A stretch of 64,000 nt of DNA from Asterias rubens (GCF_902459465.1 NC_047083.1:2501-66500), one strand, 5' to 3'. Counted from the stretch's first letter, positions 12,781 to 24,212 are shown. Translations and numbers: made by a program. Notes: generated from the sequence alone by a model not told the origin.

Positions 12781-15700
12781 ATGAATATTCCTCCGAATCA
12801 GACGATATACATCAACAACTTGAATGAAAAGATTAAAAAAGATGGTAAGAAGGCAGTTTGTTAATTATAAAGGGTCAGTTTGACGCTCATGCAGTTATTA
12901 ACTTAATCATTGTTGTAAATAATAATCTACATGGTAAAATGTTTTGTATAAACTATCCATGTATACAACAATGTCTGCATTCTGTAGGCTTTTGTTTCTT
13001 GTCATAGTATTATTGAACAAACGTTCCATCTGTTGTTTTAAATGCAACTATTATAGTGCACTTTGAGCAGGCTTATTGGTCAAACTAATGACTTCTTAGT
13101 TTGTATTAGTGCTAGATTGACTTCGCTGGTTTGAGGCTTTTAATTGGCAGGTCTCTATGTGACTGTTGGTGTAATGATCAGCGTACATCATTCCCCTTAT
13201 TCTGGAAAAAAAACTTGTTCCAATTTGTCAAATACTGTACTTGTTTGTCAAAGTGTACCACACTTGTGATAACTGTGGACCATTTTGATTCATTTTGATA
13301 ATCATTATTGTCTCTTCATATTTTTTTTGTGCAGAGTTGAAGAAGTCCTTATACGCCATCTTTTCTCAATTTGGTCAAATTTTGGACATTGTTGCTTTGA
13401 AAACCCTGAAAATGAGAGGACAGGCCTTTGTTGTCTTCAAGGATATCAACAGTGCAACTAATGCCTTGAGATCAATGCAAGGTTTTCCATTTTATGAGAA
13501 GCCTATGGTAAGTAATTTATTAGAATTATTCATGTTCTTTGGGGTTCTCTTATGACAACACTTGATGGTAGTCAAGCTGCAATCGATTTCACGAAACGCT
13601 AGGATTAATCCTATCTCGAGTTAGGATTAGTAACCCGTCCTAACTTAGGATGGGTTCAATGCGTCAAACGTCTTTAGATGGGGAACTTGGGCTAACTCGT
13701 CCTAAGTCCTAAGATTAATCCTAAGTTAGGAAGAGTTTGGTGAAATCGACGGCTGATTCCATACAAAAACGAATTTATGTCTTGCACAGGATTTATTTGT
13801 TCTTTTCAATGGTAGTTACATTTTGTTAATGCACTTTGAGCAGGCTTATTGGTCAAACTAATGACTTCTTAGTTTGTATTAGTGCTAGATTGACTTTGCT
13901 GGTTTGAGGCTTTTAATTGACAGGTCTCTATGTGACTGTCGATGTAATGATCAGCGTATATTTATTTTAATAGTTATCTCTGAATTATAAAGATGTTTCT
14001 CATGAAAACAGGCATTCAGCTGATTTCCTTGTTTTTGGTTTCTCGGCTGTGCCATTGAAAATTAAATACCACAAATCAGTTTTATTTAATCAGTTTTTAG
14101 GAAGAAACATTAGAAGTGGCAAAGCAAAATACTAATTCAGTCACAAGGGGATGGGTCAAGGACCACCACCAATGATAGGATGACATGAAATAGTTTATAT
14201 CTGATGTAGCTTGCTGATACTATTTCAATTTGTTATTTTTAATAAGCGAGTGCAACTTAAAAGTAATAAATTTTATTGAATATGTAGTAAAATTTGTTTT
14301 CATCTTGACTGATTTTGTAGAGAATACAGTATGGGAAATCCACGTCAGATGCTGTTTCCAAACTGCAAGGTACATTTGTACCTAGAGAAAAGAGACCTGA
14401 AAAGAGGAAGCCAGAACCTGCACCAAGTAAGTATTCTAATCCTCAAGAACACAATGTACAAATTGCATCGTTTCATTAGATGCAAGTACACAAAGTACAA
14501 GTTGCATTGTTTCAGTGCACTTTGAGCAGGCTTATTGGTCAAACTAATGACTTCTTAGTTTGTATTAGTGCTAGATTGACTTTGCTGGTTTGAGGCTTTT
14601 AATTGACAGGTCTCTATGTGACTGTTGGTGTAATGATCAGCGTACATTCTTTTCAATAATTATCTCTGAAATGAACAAATATAATGATTACTCATTTATA
14701 ATCCCCAAAAATTGTTGTTGTGTTTCAGTTCCAACAAAGAAGAGTAAGAAACTTGAAGCAGCGAAGCAGAGCGCTAATCTAGCTGCAGCTGCAGCAGCAG
14801 CTTTGGGTCAAGGGCCACCTCCAATGATGGGCCAGATGCCACCTGGTATGATGGGACAACCTCCACCAATGCAGATTCAACAAACGCCATGTGAGTAGTC
14901 CAGGCCGAGAACCGTTATCTCTCTCTCTCTCTCTTAAGACCATTAGGGCATCCATAGCCCGTGGTGGTCCTATAAATGAACTCCCTCCAAGCATTCTGTC
15001 TAAAGTCACATTATATTTAAAAGCAAAGTGTTTTATGAAAATATGCAAATCAATGGATATATTTAACCAACTTGACCAGCTCTTTTTTGAGTCCAGTTGA
15101 TTTGGGGTTAAACTTTTCTACTATTTTCACAATCCTTTCCAAGGGAGCCAGTCAATAAATATTATTTGACCTCGATCACTGACTATTGATCACTGACAGT
15201 TTCAGGCATGAGAATCTTCCGGTTTAAACCGGAATTCCGTTTTTTTTTCCTTTCAAAATTGTGGTCTCCGAGTTCGATGTGAATTTGCTATAAAATTCGG
15301 GGGGTAGGTTTTTGGGGGTATACATTTGGATTTCTCTAATCCCTCTTCTCTAGTCAGACAATGTAAGTTTACCTTTGTAATCGTTATTATTGCGGATCCA
15401 CACGGCGTTCATGAAAAAACAGCACATAAACAACAAATTGCCGTCAAGCAGCTGGCCCAGTTTACGGCTAGTGGTCTTCCTAGCATTGCGCATGCATGCA
15501 ACAGCAGCGACAGATGTATAAACTTGCCTCATTCCTTGCTTCGTTTATAGTGGTACGGTTCAATAATGTTTGCGTGTAATGCGCTTGCTGCTGCAGCAAA
15601 GATAACACGTGTGGAGACTTTTGAAAGTCTACTGAAAAAAACAATGCACGTGTTTTGCACCATGTGCATACTGTGTACGTGCAGGTTTGTACACGAACCA

Positions 15701-17683
15701 ATGAGCGGCGCGGCACGAATCTGAGATCGCCGGCAGGCCATGGAAAACTGGTACCTGTTATTGCCTCACAACCAGCAAAAGATATATTGGGAACCAGCGA
15801 ACACACTGTACGTCCGGACGACGTGCTTTCTTCATTGGTTCTATTTCTATGTTGGGGTCTAATCTCAACCTCATTCCAGTTATACCCTATGCTGAATCAC
15901 AACCTCTTTCTCAAAAACACATCGCTCTCGCCAAATATATTGGCCTGTATATATTTTAAAATGTGCGTCGCCGACGGATCGTTAAAATCACAAACATTTA
16001 ATTGCAAAAGAATTTCTTTTACACAACCGAATTTCAAATCAAGAACCTATAAAAATGGTTGTTGGTGAGAAAAAAAGCATTTTCAAGGGCAGTAATAAGG
16101 GATAAGATTATTTTTTTTCTCCCTTTCTTTTTCCGGAATTGTTACAAAATCGCAGGCGAACCCAAAATTGTTTGAATTGTTTTCCCTTAAACCTATGATG
16201 AAAAAAAGAAGGAAAAATCATACAAAAGTAGCTCACTTCTACCTGGAAAAATAGGTGTCAGAAATGCATCAGAGACCACCACAGAGCTTTTAAAGTACCC
16301 AGAGCTCCCAGGGCCCTTTAGCGGGCCCTGGACGCCGGCCGTAAGGGACCTCACGCTGCGCGCTCGTGTTGTGTGACACAAAAATGATGGAATATTGTCA
16401 TTTCCAATCAACTGAATTTTTTTTCTGTTTTTTTATCATCACCCGTTCTCATGCCTGCAGTTTGAGCCAAGACTCAAGTCACACTTTAATTCTTTCATAA
16501 AGAAAGGCAATTTGCATGTAAATGTAGTTCATTATTTTATTTTTTTTGTTACAGCTGCGCCAGTTCCTGAGGAGCCTAATTCAATTCTCTTCATAAACAA
16601 TCTTCCTCAAGATACAAATGAAATGATGTTGAAGATGCTGTTTACCCAGTAAGTTGAAGTTTTTCTCCTTTGTAGTTTTGTGTTCTTTGTATAATCAAGG
16701 CCTGGAAGAACCTGGAGGCCACAGAGACAATGGCCTTTGTTGCCCCTGGTCTTGGCCATGGTGTCTCGCCAAACATTTCCAAAGATTTTTCAATGGAAGT
16801 GCCCTTTGCACATAAAAATGACCTTGCCTTCTCAAAGATGTAATTCTTTGCTGATAATCGCCTTCTGTCAGTCTTTTGTTATGTGTGGGACTGCATGTCT
16901 CGGTCTTCGACTTCAAGGTCTCGACTACAACAGTTTACTTTTTCATAACATAGCTGTTGCTTTTGGGGGTTGTACATTTTGTTCGTCCATAATTATTTTT
17001 ACTTATTGTTGTATTTGCCCTTGTAAGATGTTTAGACTCTTTGTAAAGTTTCCAATCTTACTTGGAATATTTGTCTGTCTGTTTGTTTTGTATAAGCCAT
17101 TTTGAAATATGGGGTACATGCCTCAATAGCACAATGTGGTTTGGGTAAATTTGTCTGTATACACCCAATACCAAACAGTGCAATCCTATAGTGTTGCCAT
17201 ATTTAAAAAAAAAAAAAAAACTAATTGTTTATTATGTATGCCTTCTTGCTCCTTTTTTTCATGTTCATTATTATTTGCATTTATTTATTAATTGTTGTGT
17301 TTGTACATTTTGCGTCGGTAATAAGTAATAAGTAATTGTAAAAAAATTGCTATAACTGTGAGACATTACATTATCACTTCTGATGTTTGTTTCTGTGGTT
17401 TTTAAGATGAATATTTTGCATGAATCGAGCCGTTTTTATTTCATTCAAAAATAAGCATTTTAACAATTATTTGTCTGTTATTCAAAAATAAGCATTTTAA
17501 CAATTATTTGTATTGCATTGCAGATTCCAAGGTTTCAAGGAAGTACGACTTGTACCTGGACGTCATGATATTGCCTTTGTTGAATTTGAGAATGACACAC
17601 AATCAGCAATTGCTAAGGATGCTCTCCAAGGGTTCAAGATCTCGCCAACAGCAGCAATGAAGATTACATTTGCAAAGAAATAA
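12781..17683 (+). CDS. SNRPA: U1/U2B''-type snRNP protein A, two RRMs, 6 coding exons
   Basis: Exons: 12781-12844, 13335-13507, 14321-14426, 14729-14890, 16555-16648, 17524-17683 (TAA at 17681). Phases close to 252 aa. RRM1 (residues ~8-86) has RNP2 IYINNL and RNP1 RGQAFVVF, preceded by the [20 protein letters not shown] signature of the U1A/U2B''/snf family. RRM2 (~178-252) has LFINNL and DIAFVEF. The linker contains a basic stretch ([10 protein letters not shown]), a poly-Ala run and Pro/Met-rich [17 protein letters not shown], more U1A-like than the short U2B'' linker. The protein binds stem-loop II of U1 snRNA, and in single-copy invertebrates also U2 stem-loop IV, within the spliceosome. 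The acceptor at 12760/61 shows that the 5' UTR is spliced. A poly(A) signal AATAAA is at 18394-18399. Introns 1-3 each host a structured RNA candidate. Confidence 0.96.
13057..13190 (+). ncRNA. Candidate H/ACA snoRNA, copy 1 (SNRPA intron 1)
   Basis: A ~134-nt conserved block. Hairpin 1: lower stem GCACT/AGTGC, upper stem CAAACTAA/TTAGTTTG with a 7-nt loop. Hinge AGATTGA is close to, but not exactly, the H-box ANANNA. Hairpin 2: base stem CGCTG/CAGCG, apical stem TTGGCAG-TC/GA-CTGTTGG. The tail ACA (13185-13187) lies one base after the stem, with three nt after it. The distance from the upper stem of hairpin 2 to ACA is 15 nt, inside the 14-16 nt rule for pseudouridine guides. Host-intron location in a splicing-factor gene fits normal snoRNA biogenesis. 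Confidence 0.75.
13582..13750. repeat. Fold-back (MITE-like) element in SNRPA intron 2
   Basis: Terminal inverted repeats, TCGATTTCAC...AAC at the left and GTTTGGTGAAATCGA at the right, enclose repeated AGGATTAATCCTA and TCCTAA/TTAGGA palindromes. No coding capacity. It lies just upstream of snoRNA candidate copy 2. Confidence 0.75.
13830..13963 (+). ncRNA. Candidate H/ACA snoRNA, copy 2 (SNRPA intron 2)
   Basis: Same block as copy 1 with four body differences, all in predicted helices: base stem TGCTG/CAGCG (U-G replaces C-G), and apical stem TTGACAG/CTGTCGA, where A-U, G-C and U-A replace G-U, G-U and U-G. The tail box is ATA (13958-13960) instead of ACA, a variant that is tolerated in some H/ACA RNAs but may mark a weaker copy. 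Confidence 0.65.
14516..14649 (+). ncRNA. Candidate H/ACA snoRNA, copy 3 (SNRPA intron 3)
   Basis: Hairpin 1 is identical to the other copies. Hairpin 2 has base stem TGCTG/CAGCG and apical stem TTGACAG/CTGTTGG. ACA box at 14644-14646 is followed by TTC. It ends 79 nt upstream of the exon that starts at 14729, within the distance common for intron-encoded snoRNAs. Confidence 0.75.
16285..16375. repeat. GC-rich palindromic repeat remnant in SNRPA intron 4
   Basis: GGGCCC...GCGGGCCC around 16311-16328, followed by GACGCCGGCCGTAAGGGAC and a GCGC-rich end, is far more GC-rich than the neighbourhood. It resembles an interspersed element that I cannot name. Confidence 0.35.
17444..17516. repeat. 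~35-bp tandem duplication next to the last SNRPA acceptor
   Basis: TTCAAAAATAAGCATTTTAA plus CAATTATTTGT occurs twice in a row, ending just before the CAG acceptor at 17521-17523. It lies in the region that should contain the branch point, so the branch-point region is duplicated. Confidence 0.8.
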
Positions 17684-18393
17684 ACTCATATCATTGTAGA
17701 TTATTCTACAGTAATGCAGATCATCTTGAAAGACCATGTTGTTTTCAATTGTTTGAGTAAGGAAATTGACTTTTGACATAACTTCAGTGTAATGTGTTTG
17801 GTTTATATAAATAATGGTCAACAATATGTCCAATCAAACTAAGGGTGATGTGCAAGATAACTTCAAACGGCAGACATTACTTTTGCCTTCTGGTCGACTC
17901 ATTTTAAATTGGTAAAAGCAGATGACAACTGTTTCACTAGTAAATGGTGTTTGAAGCTAGTGCTGAGGTCATATGACTTGGAACAGTGTTAGAACTTGGA
18001 ATATTTGTCTACAACAACCTGTTTAATAGCGGAAGAAACAATTGTGTATATTTGAAATGATTTCCGACATAACCTTTTGTTGTTTGGATGTCAATGTTGC
18101 ATTGCACATTTTAGCACATTGGTGTTCAGGATTTTGTCTTTCAGGTGAATACAGTGAACTTCTTCAAACAATTTGCTGCACTTAGATCCGAAGGTGAATA
18201 TCAAGACAAATTAACATTCCTTAAACTATCAAAGGGTCGGCTTTGATGAGTGTTTCATAACATCCTTGCATTCCCCGTCAATGACATGGGTTCTTCTTAT
18301 ATACATATCCTGTTGAATGTTCATTGCTTTGCTTAATCAAACATTATGTTGAGTGTATTATTTGTGAAAATGGCGAAGAATGTGACCCTCTTC

Positions 18394-18399
18394 AATAAA
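18394..18399 (+). terminator. Poly(A) signal of SNRPA
   Basis: AATAAA lies about 0.7 kb after the SNRPA stop, in otherwise non-coding AT-rich sequence. Confidence 0.55.
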
Positions 18400-18709
18400 G
18401 AAATTAAAAACATTTCTTTTTTTGCAAAAAGTGAAGAGATACTGAATGGTGTGAAAGTATTAACATGCTTGTATTCAGTTTGGTCTTAATGTGAAACAAA
18501 TGCTGTGTCAATTTATAAGTATTGCACACTAGTACATTTGTTCACACTAATATTAAAACATACTTCTACTGAAAACAACTTGACTTAATCCATTTAAAGA
18601 TGCATCTATTATAAAACGGGTGTATTATACATTAATACATTTAAAACAGGCGCATGTTGAGTTCTATGTTAGGCTTTGTGTGGTTGACCTATTTTCCTGA
18701 TTGTCAGTG

Positions 18710-18922
18710 TGACTTTGCACTCTCGGCGCATTGACAATCATCTCTTACAGTTGAATGCACTCAACCATGGAGAGGTCAAAGGTGTGTGACTCTCGGCGCA
18801 TTGACTATCATTTCTTACAGTTGAATGCACTCAACCTTGGAGAGGTCAAAGTTTGCACTCTCGGCGCATTGACAATCATCTCTTACAGTTGAATGCACTC
18901 AACCTTGGAGAGGTCAAAGGTG
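18710..18922. repeat. ~69-bp tandem repeat, three units
   Basis: Units anchored on CTCTCGGCGCATTGAC at 18720, 18790 and 18858 (periods 70 and 68) each contain GTTGAATGCACTCAAC, a short inverted repeat, and end GGAGAGGTCAAAG. It lies downstream of the SNRPA 3' UTR. Confidence 0.9.
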
Positions 18923-20681
18923 ATGCGGCTTCAAAGAAGGTATGAGGACTTAAGTGAAATACACAATGTAGTAATACATGCACCAGTTATTGAGTTCTTT
19001 TTGTTTTTATGCTGTTAATATTGTAAGTGATAAAGAAAATATTGTTATAACAAATGTCCATTTATGAAACAACTCTAACTTAAAGTAGCTTTCTTGGGGA
19101 GTCTTGTAAATGGTTTCTTAAATGTCTAATAGTTTTCACTCGCTTAAGACACCCCACTATCGATTATTCTTAGCAAAATTACGTTTTCTTTATATGAATA
19201 CTGTTATTATTATGTGCGAGGTACATGTAGTTCAAACACCTTAACACAAGCTTGATCCAACGGTCACCAGAAGCCGTGTCTATAGGAAATGCATTCAGCA
19301 AAATGTTAATACAAAAGTAGTATTTTGGCAGTTCTTGCAGGATTGACTCCAGATTTTGTTAAAATTAATACAAGAAATGTCTTAGAAAGGTGAAATACGT
19401 GTTTTTAATTACACACGAACGTATGCATGGAAAATGCAAAACCTTGGCGCGTGCTGCAGATGAAAAGAAACTACTTTCCCCGGATTTCGTTTTACTGGGT
19501 AGTCCTATGTTTTCATTAAAATAATAGTAACAGTTTTTTTCGTTGACCAAAGTTCGATAACCATTTCATTTTAAAGTTATTTTAGTTTTTTTGTTTTCTA
19601 CATGTAAATGTTTTTTTCTGCGTACCGATCTTGTGTGCGGTTTTTTGTACAGGAATATTAAAACTAAATTTGTATACAAAAAAATATTTTGTGTCCATTA
19701 TTGGACTTGTTTGTCAAGTACTGCGTGTGAGTTGTGAATGGAAACGTTAAGGGTTAACGACGTGTACGAAGATTCGGTTATTTTTTTCTTCGGCAATAAC
19801 AAGTTTGGGGAACGTTGAAACCATGAGCAACGAGTTTTACAATTTGCATCTCTGACTTGGACTTATGAATCCCTTGAACATGAACGAACTGGCCGTAAGA
19901 AGTTGTTTATAAGTGGCCCAATCAACCACCAATCCCGAATAAATATTATAACTGCAATGTTCAGAAGCCTCCCCATCCAGTTTTGGGTTATCTATCTTAG
20001 TCAAATCAGAGAAAAGGTCACAGGTTCATAGAGTCAACGGTTTATTGTTTTGCGTGGGGTCTTGTCTCTATCGCTCGTGGGAGGAATATAGTAATTGTAC
20101 ATGAACATTATGTACATCCTATCTTGAAATCTGGATTACAAGTCAAGTCATATCCCGGGGGGGGCGGGGGTATGCCAACAGTAAACAAAAAGTTTGTAAA
20201 TGTGTGACAGAAAATGTTGTCAATGGTGGTGGCGGGATTTTCTGAACCCCACCCCGGAGACTCTGTCGGCACCCCCCCCCCCCCCCCCGAGATTATATCG
20301 TGCCTGTCCCCAATACGGCAAACTGTGTACAACATTCTCCTAAAAGCGCCCTCTTTGATCCAACTGCATCCAGCCTATTACGGGGGACAGAATCACCTAT
20401 GACGGTGAATATGCACAAATTAGAACAAAGGTAACCCAATCTGAAAGCTTTGGATCCGCTCCTGAATTTAAAATATACGGGGCACTTCTCCCATCTGAGC
20501 CCTATAGAGGGCGCCATCACTTGAAAACTCTTTGTATTGTTGACCTTCTTGGTCATAGCTTAGTGTCAGAATGTACACTTATTTTTTGTAATGGCCTAGT
20601 ACAGTACTGTACAGTACGCTAGCAGCTGAGATTCTACACTCTATGCTACAACTAGTAAGCATTGCATAATCAAGCTACAAA
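18923..20681. other. Intergenic SNRPA to ArsS-like gene
   Basis: No exon was recognised. Holds G- and C-runs (20157-20170, ~20273-20288) and two CTCF-core-like GAGGGCGC motifs (20345-20353 on -, 20507-20515). The promoter of the downstream gene should be near 20.5-20.68 kb, but no clear TATA box is seen. Confidence 0.5.
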
Positions 20682-23600
20682 ATGCTATCAATTCCTAAGT
20701 GCCTTCAATTGTGTAAACAAACGAGTAGTATGAGAAATTCTTATCTTCGGGAGCTGTTGAATGTGCGGAATGTAACATTTATTGGATGTCGTAGTTGGGG
20801 GGGACTTGTGAAGTTGTGTCAGAAAGAACCAAATGTCAACCTTCCAGATTACAACACTAGCGTCAATGTTCATCAACACAACTTGAAACGTCAGGATAAA
20901 CCTTCGAACAAGAGATGGGAAGGATTGAAGGATTTACATAAGAGGACAGCGGTAAGTACAGCTAAAAATAACTGTGCATTAATTAAAGATATTGATTTGG
21001 GCCTTTATTTCTAAAGAATTGGTTGCGAGCCCCCCACCAGACGGTGTTCATATACTATATAGTGTGAATGTGTGGTCGGGCCCTAGCCTAGGCCTACATG
21101 ATAAAATCATGGGCTTGGAGAGTCGTTCAAGCCTAGCATTTCTCGAGTACTAGTAATGACAACCAATGGGGGTGTTTATACCCAATCATACACACACTCC
21201 CAAACGGGGCAGTCCACGCACTCCCCCTGTTGTGAACCATTTCCGGGTCGTCTTGGTCCGGTTCGTCTAAGTGATCGTGGGTTTTCAGTCGTCCCATAGC
21301 CGATACATTATTGGTTTAAACAGCGCCCTCTTGTGGACCGAGTTATATCAAAATCTACAAAAAAATGAAGTCAGATTGGTGTTATTGCATTTAATTAAAT
21401 TCTGAGAATTGCAGGTCAATAACTTTCATTGTCCTTTGGTTGGTGAGCATGCAGTTTGCAATCTCGGCCAATTCTTATCTCATAATACAGTTTATGTATA
21501 ATGTCTATTATGCCTATTATAAAACAATGTTTGGAGTAATTCTTTTTACTCTCGCACATTCTGGGATTAGTCCATGGTATATTGGCTCTATTAATTACAA
21601 CAACACCACGTGGTGCTAGTTTGTATCAAGTTCTTTTTTACTATGAACTTATGAAAAGGACGATACTTACATTTGTACCTTGAATATTTTTCAAACAGGG
21701 TTCACTTATTCCAGAAACACTTAAAGAAATGGATGTGAACAAGGACTTTCAGACAACAGCTTCTAATCTACGTAACATGGGACAGGCCAAGCTTACAAGA
21801 GATGAACGGAAGAAGAGACAGAGGGCGCTTGATAACCTTAATATTCCCACCTTCCATGAGTTTATTAGGCAGTATAGTCAAAATTCTTCTAAAGGTGAGT
21901 TATTATAAACATTTGGATTTACAAATGTCGGTGATGTTTACCGTTTTGGCTTATACTTTCAAATAGTGCATTTTCATGTAATTTTGTATGCAAAAAAACG
22001 TTGATGAATATGAATATGTTTTTCTTGATTCAACATCTTACCACAGTTTGACCACGTATTGTTTTGTTACAGCAGACTTGGAGAAGCTCCTGCAGAAAAC
22101 CGATATTGAGGTATTACAACTTAATATTGGTCTGTATTGCAATCAAGCATGTACTCATTGCCATGTTGAGTCCTCACCAAGGAGAAAGGAAATGATGACT
22201 AGAGAGACTGCTGAAAGATGTCTTGAAATCTTGAAGAATAGCCCATCTGTACATACACTTGACCTCACTGGTAAGAAAGTTTAGCTCTTGAGGTTATGAA
22301 CTTAACTCACTTTTAAAACGGTTAGTTTAAGGTAGGTCATATTATGTTGCTGCGGAGCTTTTGGAAATCTTCACGATTATTTTACCTGACATTTTACTTG
22401 AATTGACCACACTGATCGCCAAGTGCTTTAAGCAAGTATTCACAATGTTAATGTAGTTATTATATTAACGGCAAAGGGTGTTTTGCTTGACGGGTGTCTG
22501 CGCATTACTGATCAGACAGTTTGTGTGAAATCCCAGTTCACACTTCACGCAATAAATCAATTGTTTTTGCTTTTGTTTCTTTACTTTACTGCAGGTGGGG
22601 CGCCAGAACTTGCAACAGAATTCAAGTTTCTTGCCAAAGGTGGGCGAGATCTCGGACGTGATGTTATTGACCGATGTAATCTCACTGCACTTCTAGAACC
22701 TGGACATGAGAAGACGGCAGAATTCCTAGCAGAAAATAATATCATTGTTGTAGCTTCTTTGCCGTGTTATAGGTTCTAAACATTTAAAGCATAAAGGTTG
22801 ACGTTTATGTGTCTTGTTATAGGTACTAAACATTGATATCAGTGATTTAATTAAAATCCAAATAAAATTGGTGTTATTAATAATTCTCTTCCAGTGCGAA
22901 GAATGTGAACACACAGCGAGGGAGCGGTGTGTTTGATAAGAGTATTCAAGCCCTACTCATGCTGAATCAACTTGGATATGGGAAGGATGATAGTAAGCTC
23001 AGACTGGACCTCGTGTATAACCCACTCGGTAAGAATTTATTATCAGAATTTAGGGATCTAAATAATATAGTGATTCACATGAAAAGTTTGACGGTTGAAC
23101 AAGTCAACATTTTATTGATGAATGAAAGGAAACAGTCGGACGAGGAAAGGTTGAACATTTTTCATTCTAAAAAGTAATTCTCCTTCATTTTGGTCTTCTC
23201 CTAGGTGGGTTTTTGCCTCCAGCTCAAGCAGATCTAGAAATGAAATACAAAAAAGAATTGTGGGAAACCTTTGGGATTGAGTTTAACAACTTGTACACCA
23301 TAACCAACATGCCTATCAAGAGATTTGCAGACTTCTTATACCGCCGGTGAGTTCATTGCTTGAAAATACAGGTCAAGTGTCTTTACTGAAGAACACACAT
23401 GTACTAAAATATGTAATTTTATTTGATAGGTGTACTCAAACTTGTATTAAATGATTTTGAGTTACTATTTTTGTTTACTTTACAGAAATGAATTAGAAGG
23501 ATACATGAACCTGTTGGTAAGAAACTTCAATCCAGGTTCAATGACAGGCCTGATGTGTCGAAACCACCTCAACATAAATTACGATGGAAAGCTGTTTGAT

Positions 23601-23922
23601 TGTGATTTCAATCAGCAACTGGACCTGCCAATCTATCAACGTCGCTCCAGATCAAAGGGTAGGCCCGGCCATTAATAGATAGTAAACGTTCAGTTCGAAT
23701 GCATGCATTTTTGAGAGTAGGCCTATGTCAAGCTTGTTTCTTATTGTCTGTGTCTTGTTTTATTTATTCCAAGATGCACCAGGAGGCAAGATACAATCTG
23801 CTCCATCTGTATGGGATATCGCATCGACAGAAGACTTGAAACAGTTATACATAGCAACAGATAATCACTGTTTTGGCTGTACTGCAGGCATGGGTTCTAG
23901 CTGCCAGGGAACTACAGTGTGA
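20682..23922 (+). CDS. arsS: Radical-SAM protein of the arsenosugar biosynthesis ArsS/DUF3641 type, 8 exons
   Basis: Exons: 20682-20951, 21699-21894, 22073-22270, 22595-22772, 22895-23028, 23205-23346, 23486-23658, 23774-23922 (TGA). Phases close to 479 aa. Residues 1-155 are an extension absent from bacterial ArsS (~320-330 aa); the first ~35 are basic and amphipathic, possibly mitochondrial targeting. The radical-SAM core has the [4Fe-4S]-binding CNQACTHC (CxxxCxxC) and HVESSPRRKEMM, then LDLTGGAPEL, VIDRCNLTALLEPG, VVASLPCYS, NLYTITNMPI. The C-terminal DUF3641 part carries GLMCRN, LFDCDFNQ and HCFGCTAGMGSSCQG, all expected cysteines present. In bacteria the family is tied to arsenosugar formation with ArsM methyltransferase; the function in animals is not established. 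The gene looks intact, with eight introns-and-exons well spliced, so it is a resident nuclear gene, not contamination. Confidence 0.9.
21322..21336 (-). promoter_or_regulatory. CTCF-consensus-like site in ArsS-like intron 1
   Basis: On the - strand CCACAAGAGGGCGCT, which fits the vertebrate CTCF core CCA-YAG-GGGCGC-type consensus at essentially every constrained position. Confidence 0.4.
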
Positions 23923-24206
23923 TTTATTGGCAGGTTGTTGGAGCTATAGGAGAAAGGACCGTTGGACTATCTCTGTAAACAAGTCTTGTGTTACAATGTC
24001 TCTTCAGAGCTCGGTGTTAACTGCCTGTCATTTCTCAGTCAGGGCAGTCAGAGCAGAGTCAGAGGCGCAAGTCACTTGGGTTGAGGACGAGTCGCAAGAC
24101 TTAACAATAGTATTTTTATTTTTGAATAATATAACTATACGTTAAGTTTATCCATATTGGTACAATTCATCCATTTGGCCTGCGAGGTACGATTTGTGAT
24201 TGTTAC

Positions 24207-24212
24207 AATAAA
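24207..24212 (+). terminator. Poly(A) signal of the ArsS-like gene
   Basis: AATAAA about 285 bp after the TGA, followed by TG/T-rich sequence. Confidence 0.55.

Noticed and set aside
13057..13190. Reading the repeated SNRPA intron blocks as a MITE or SINE.
   Set aside because: No terminal inverted repeats, A-tail or target duplications; one copy per consecutive intron in sense orientation, and substitutions confined to helices that stay paired, fit a structured RNA better. Still open until genome copy number is known.
14779..15048. Antisense open frame over SNRPA exon 4.
   Set aside because: Shadow of the Ala/Pro/Met-rich coding sequence on the opposite strand.
20108..20335. Gly/Pro-rich open frames near 20.2 kb.
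   Set aside because: Produced by G- and C-homopolymer runs; no homology or splice context.
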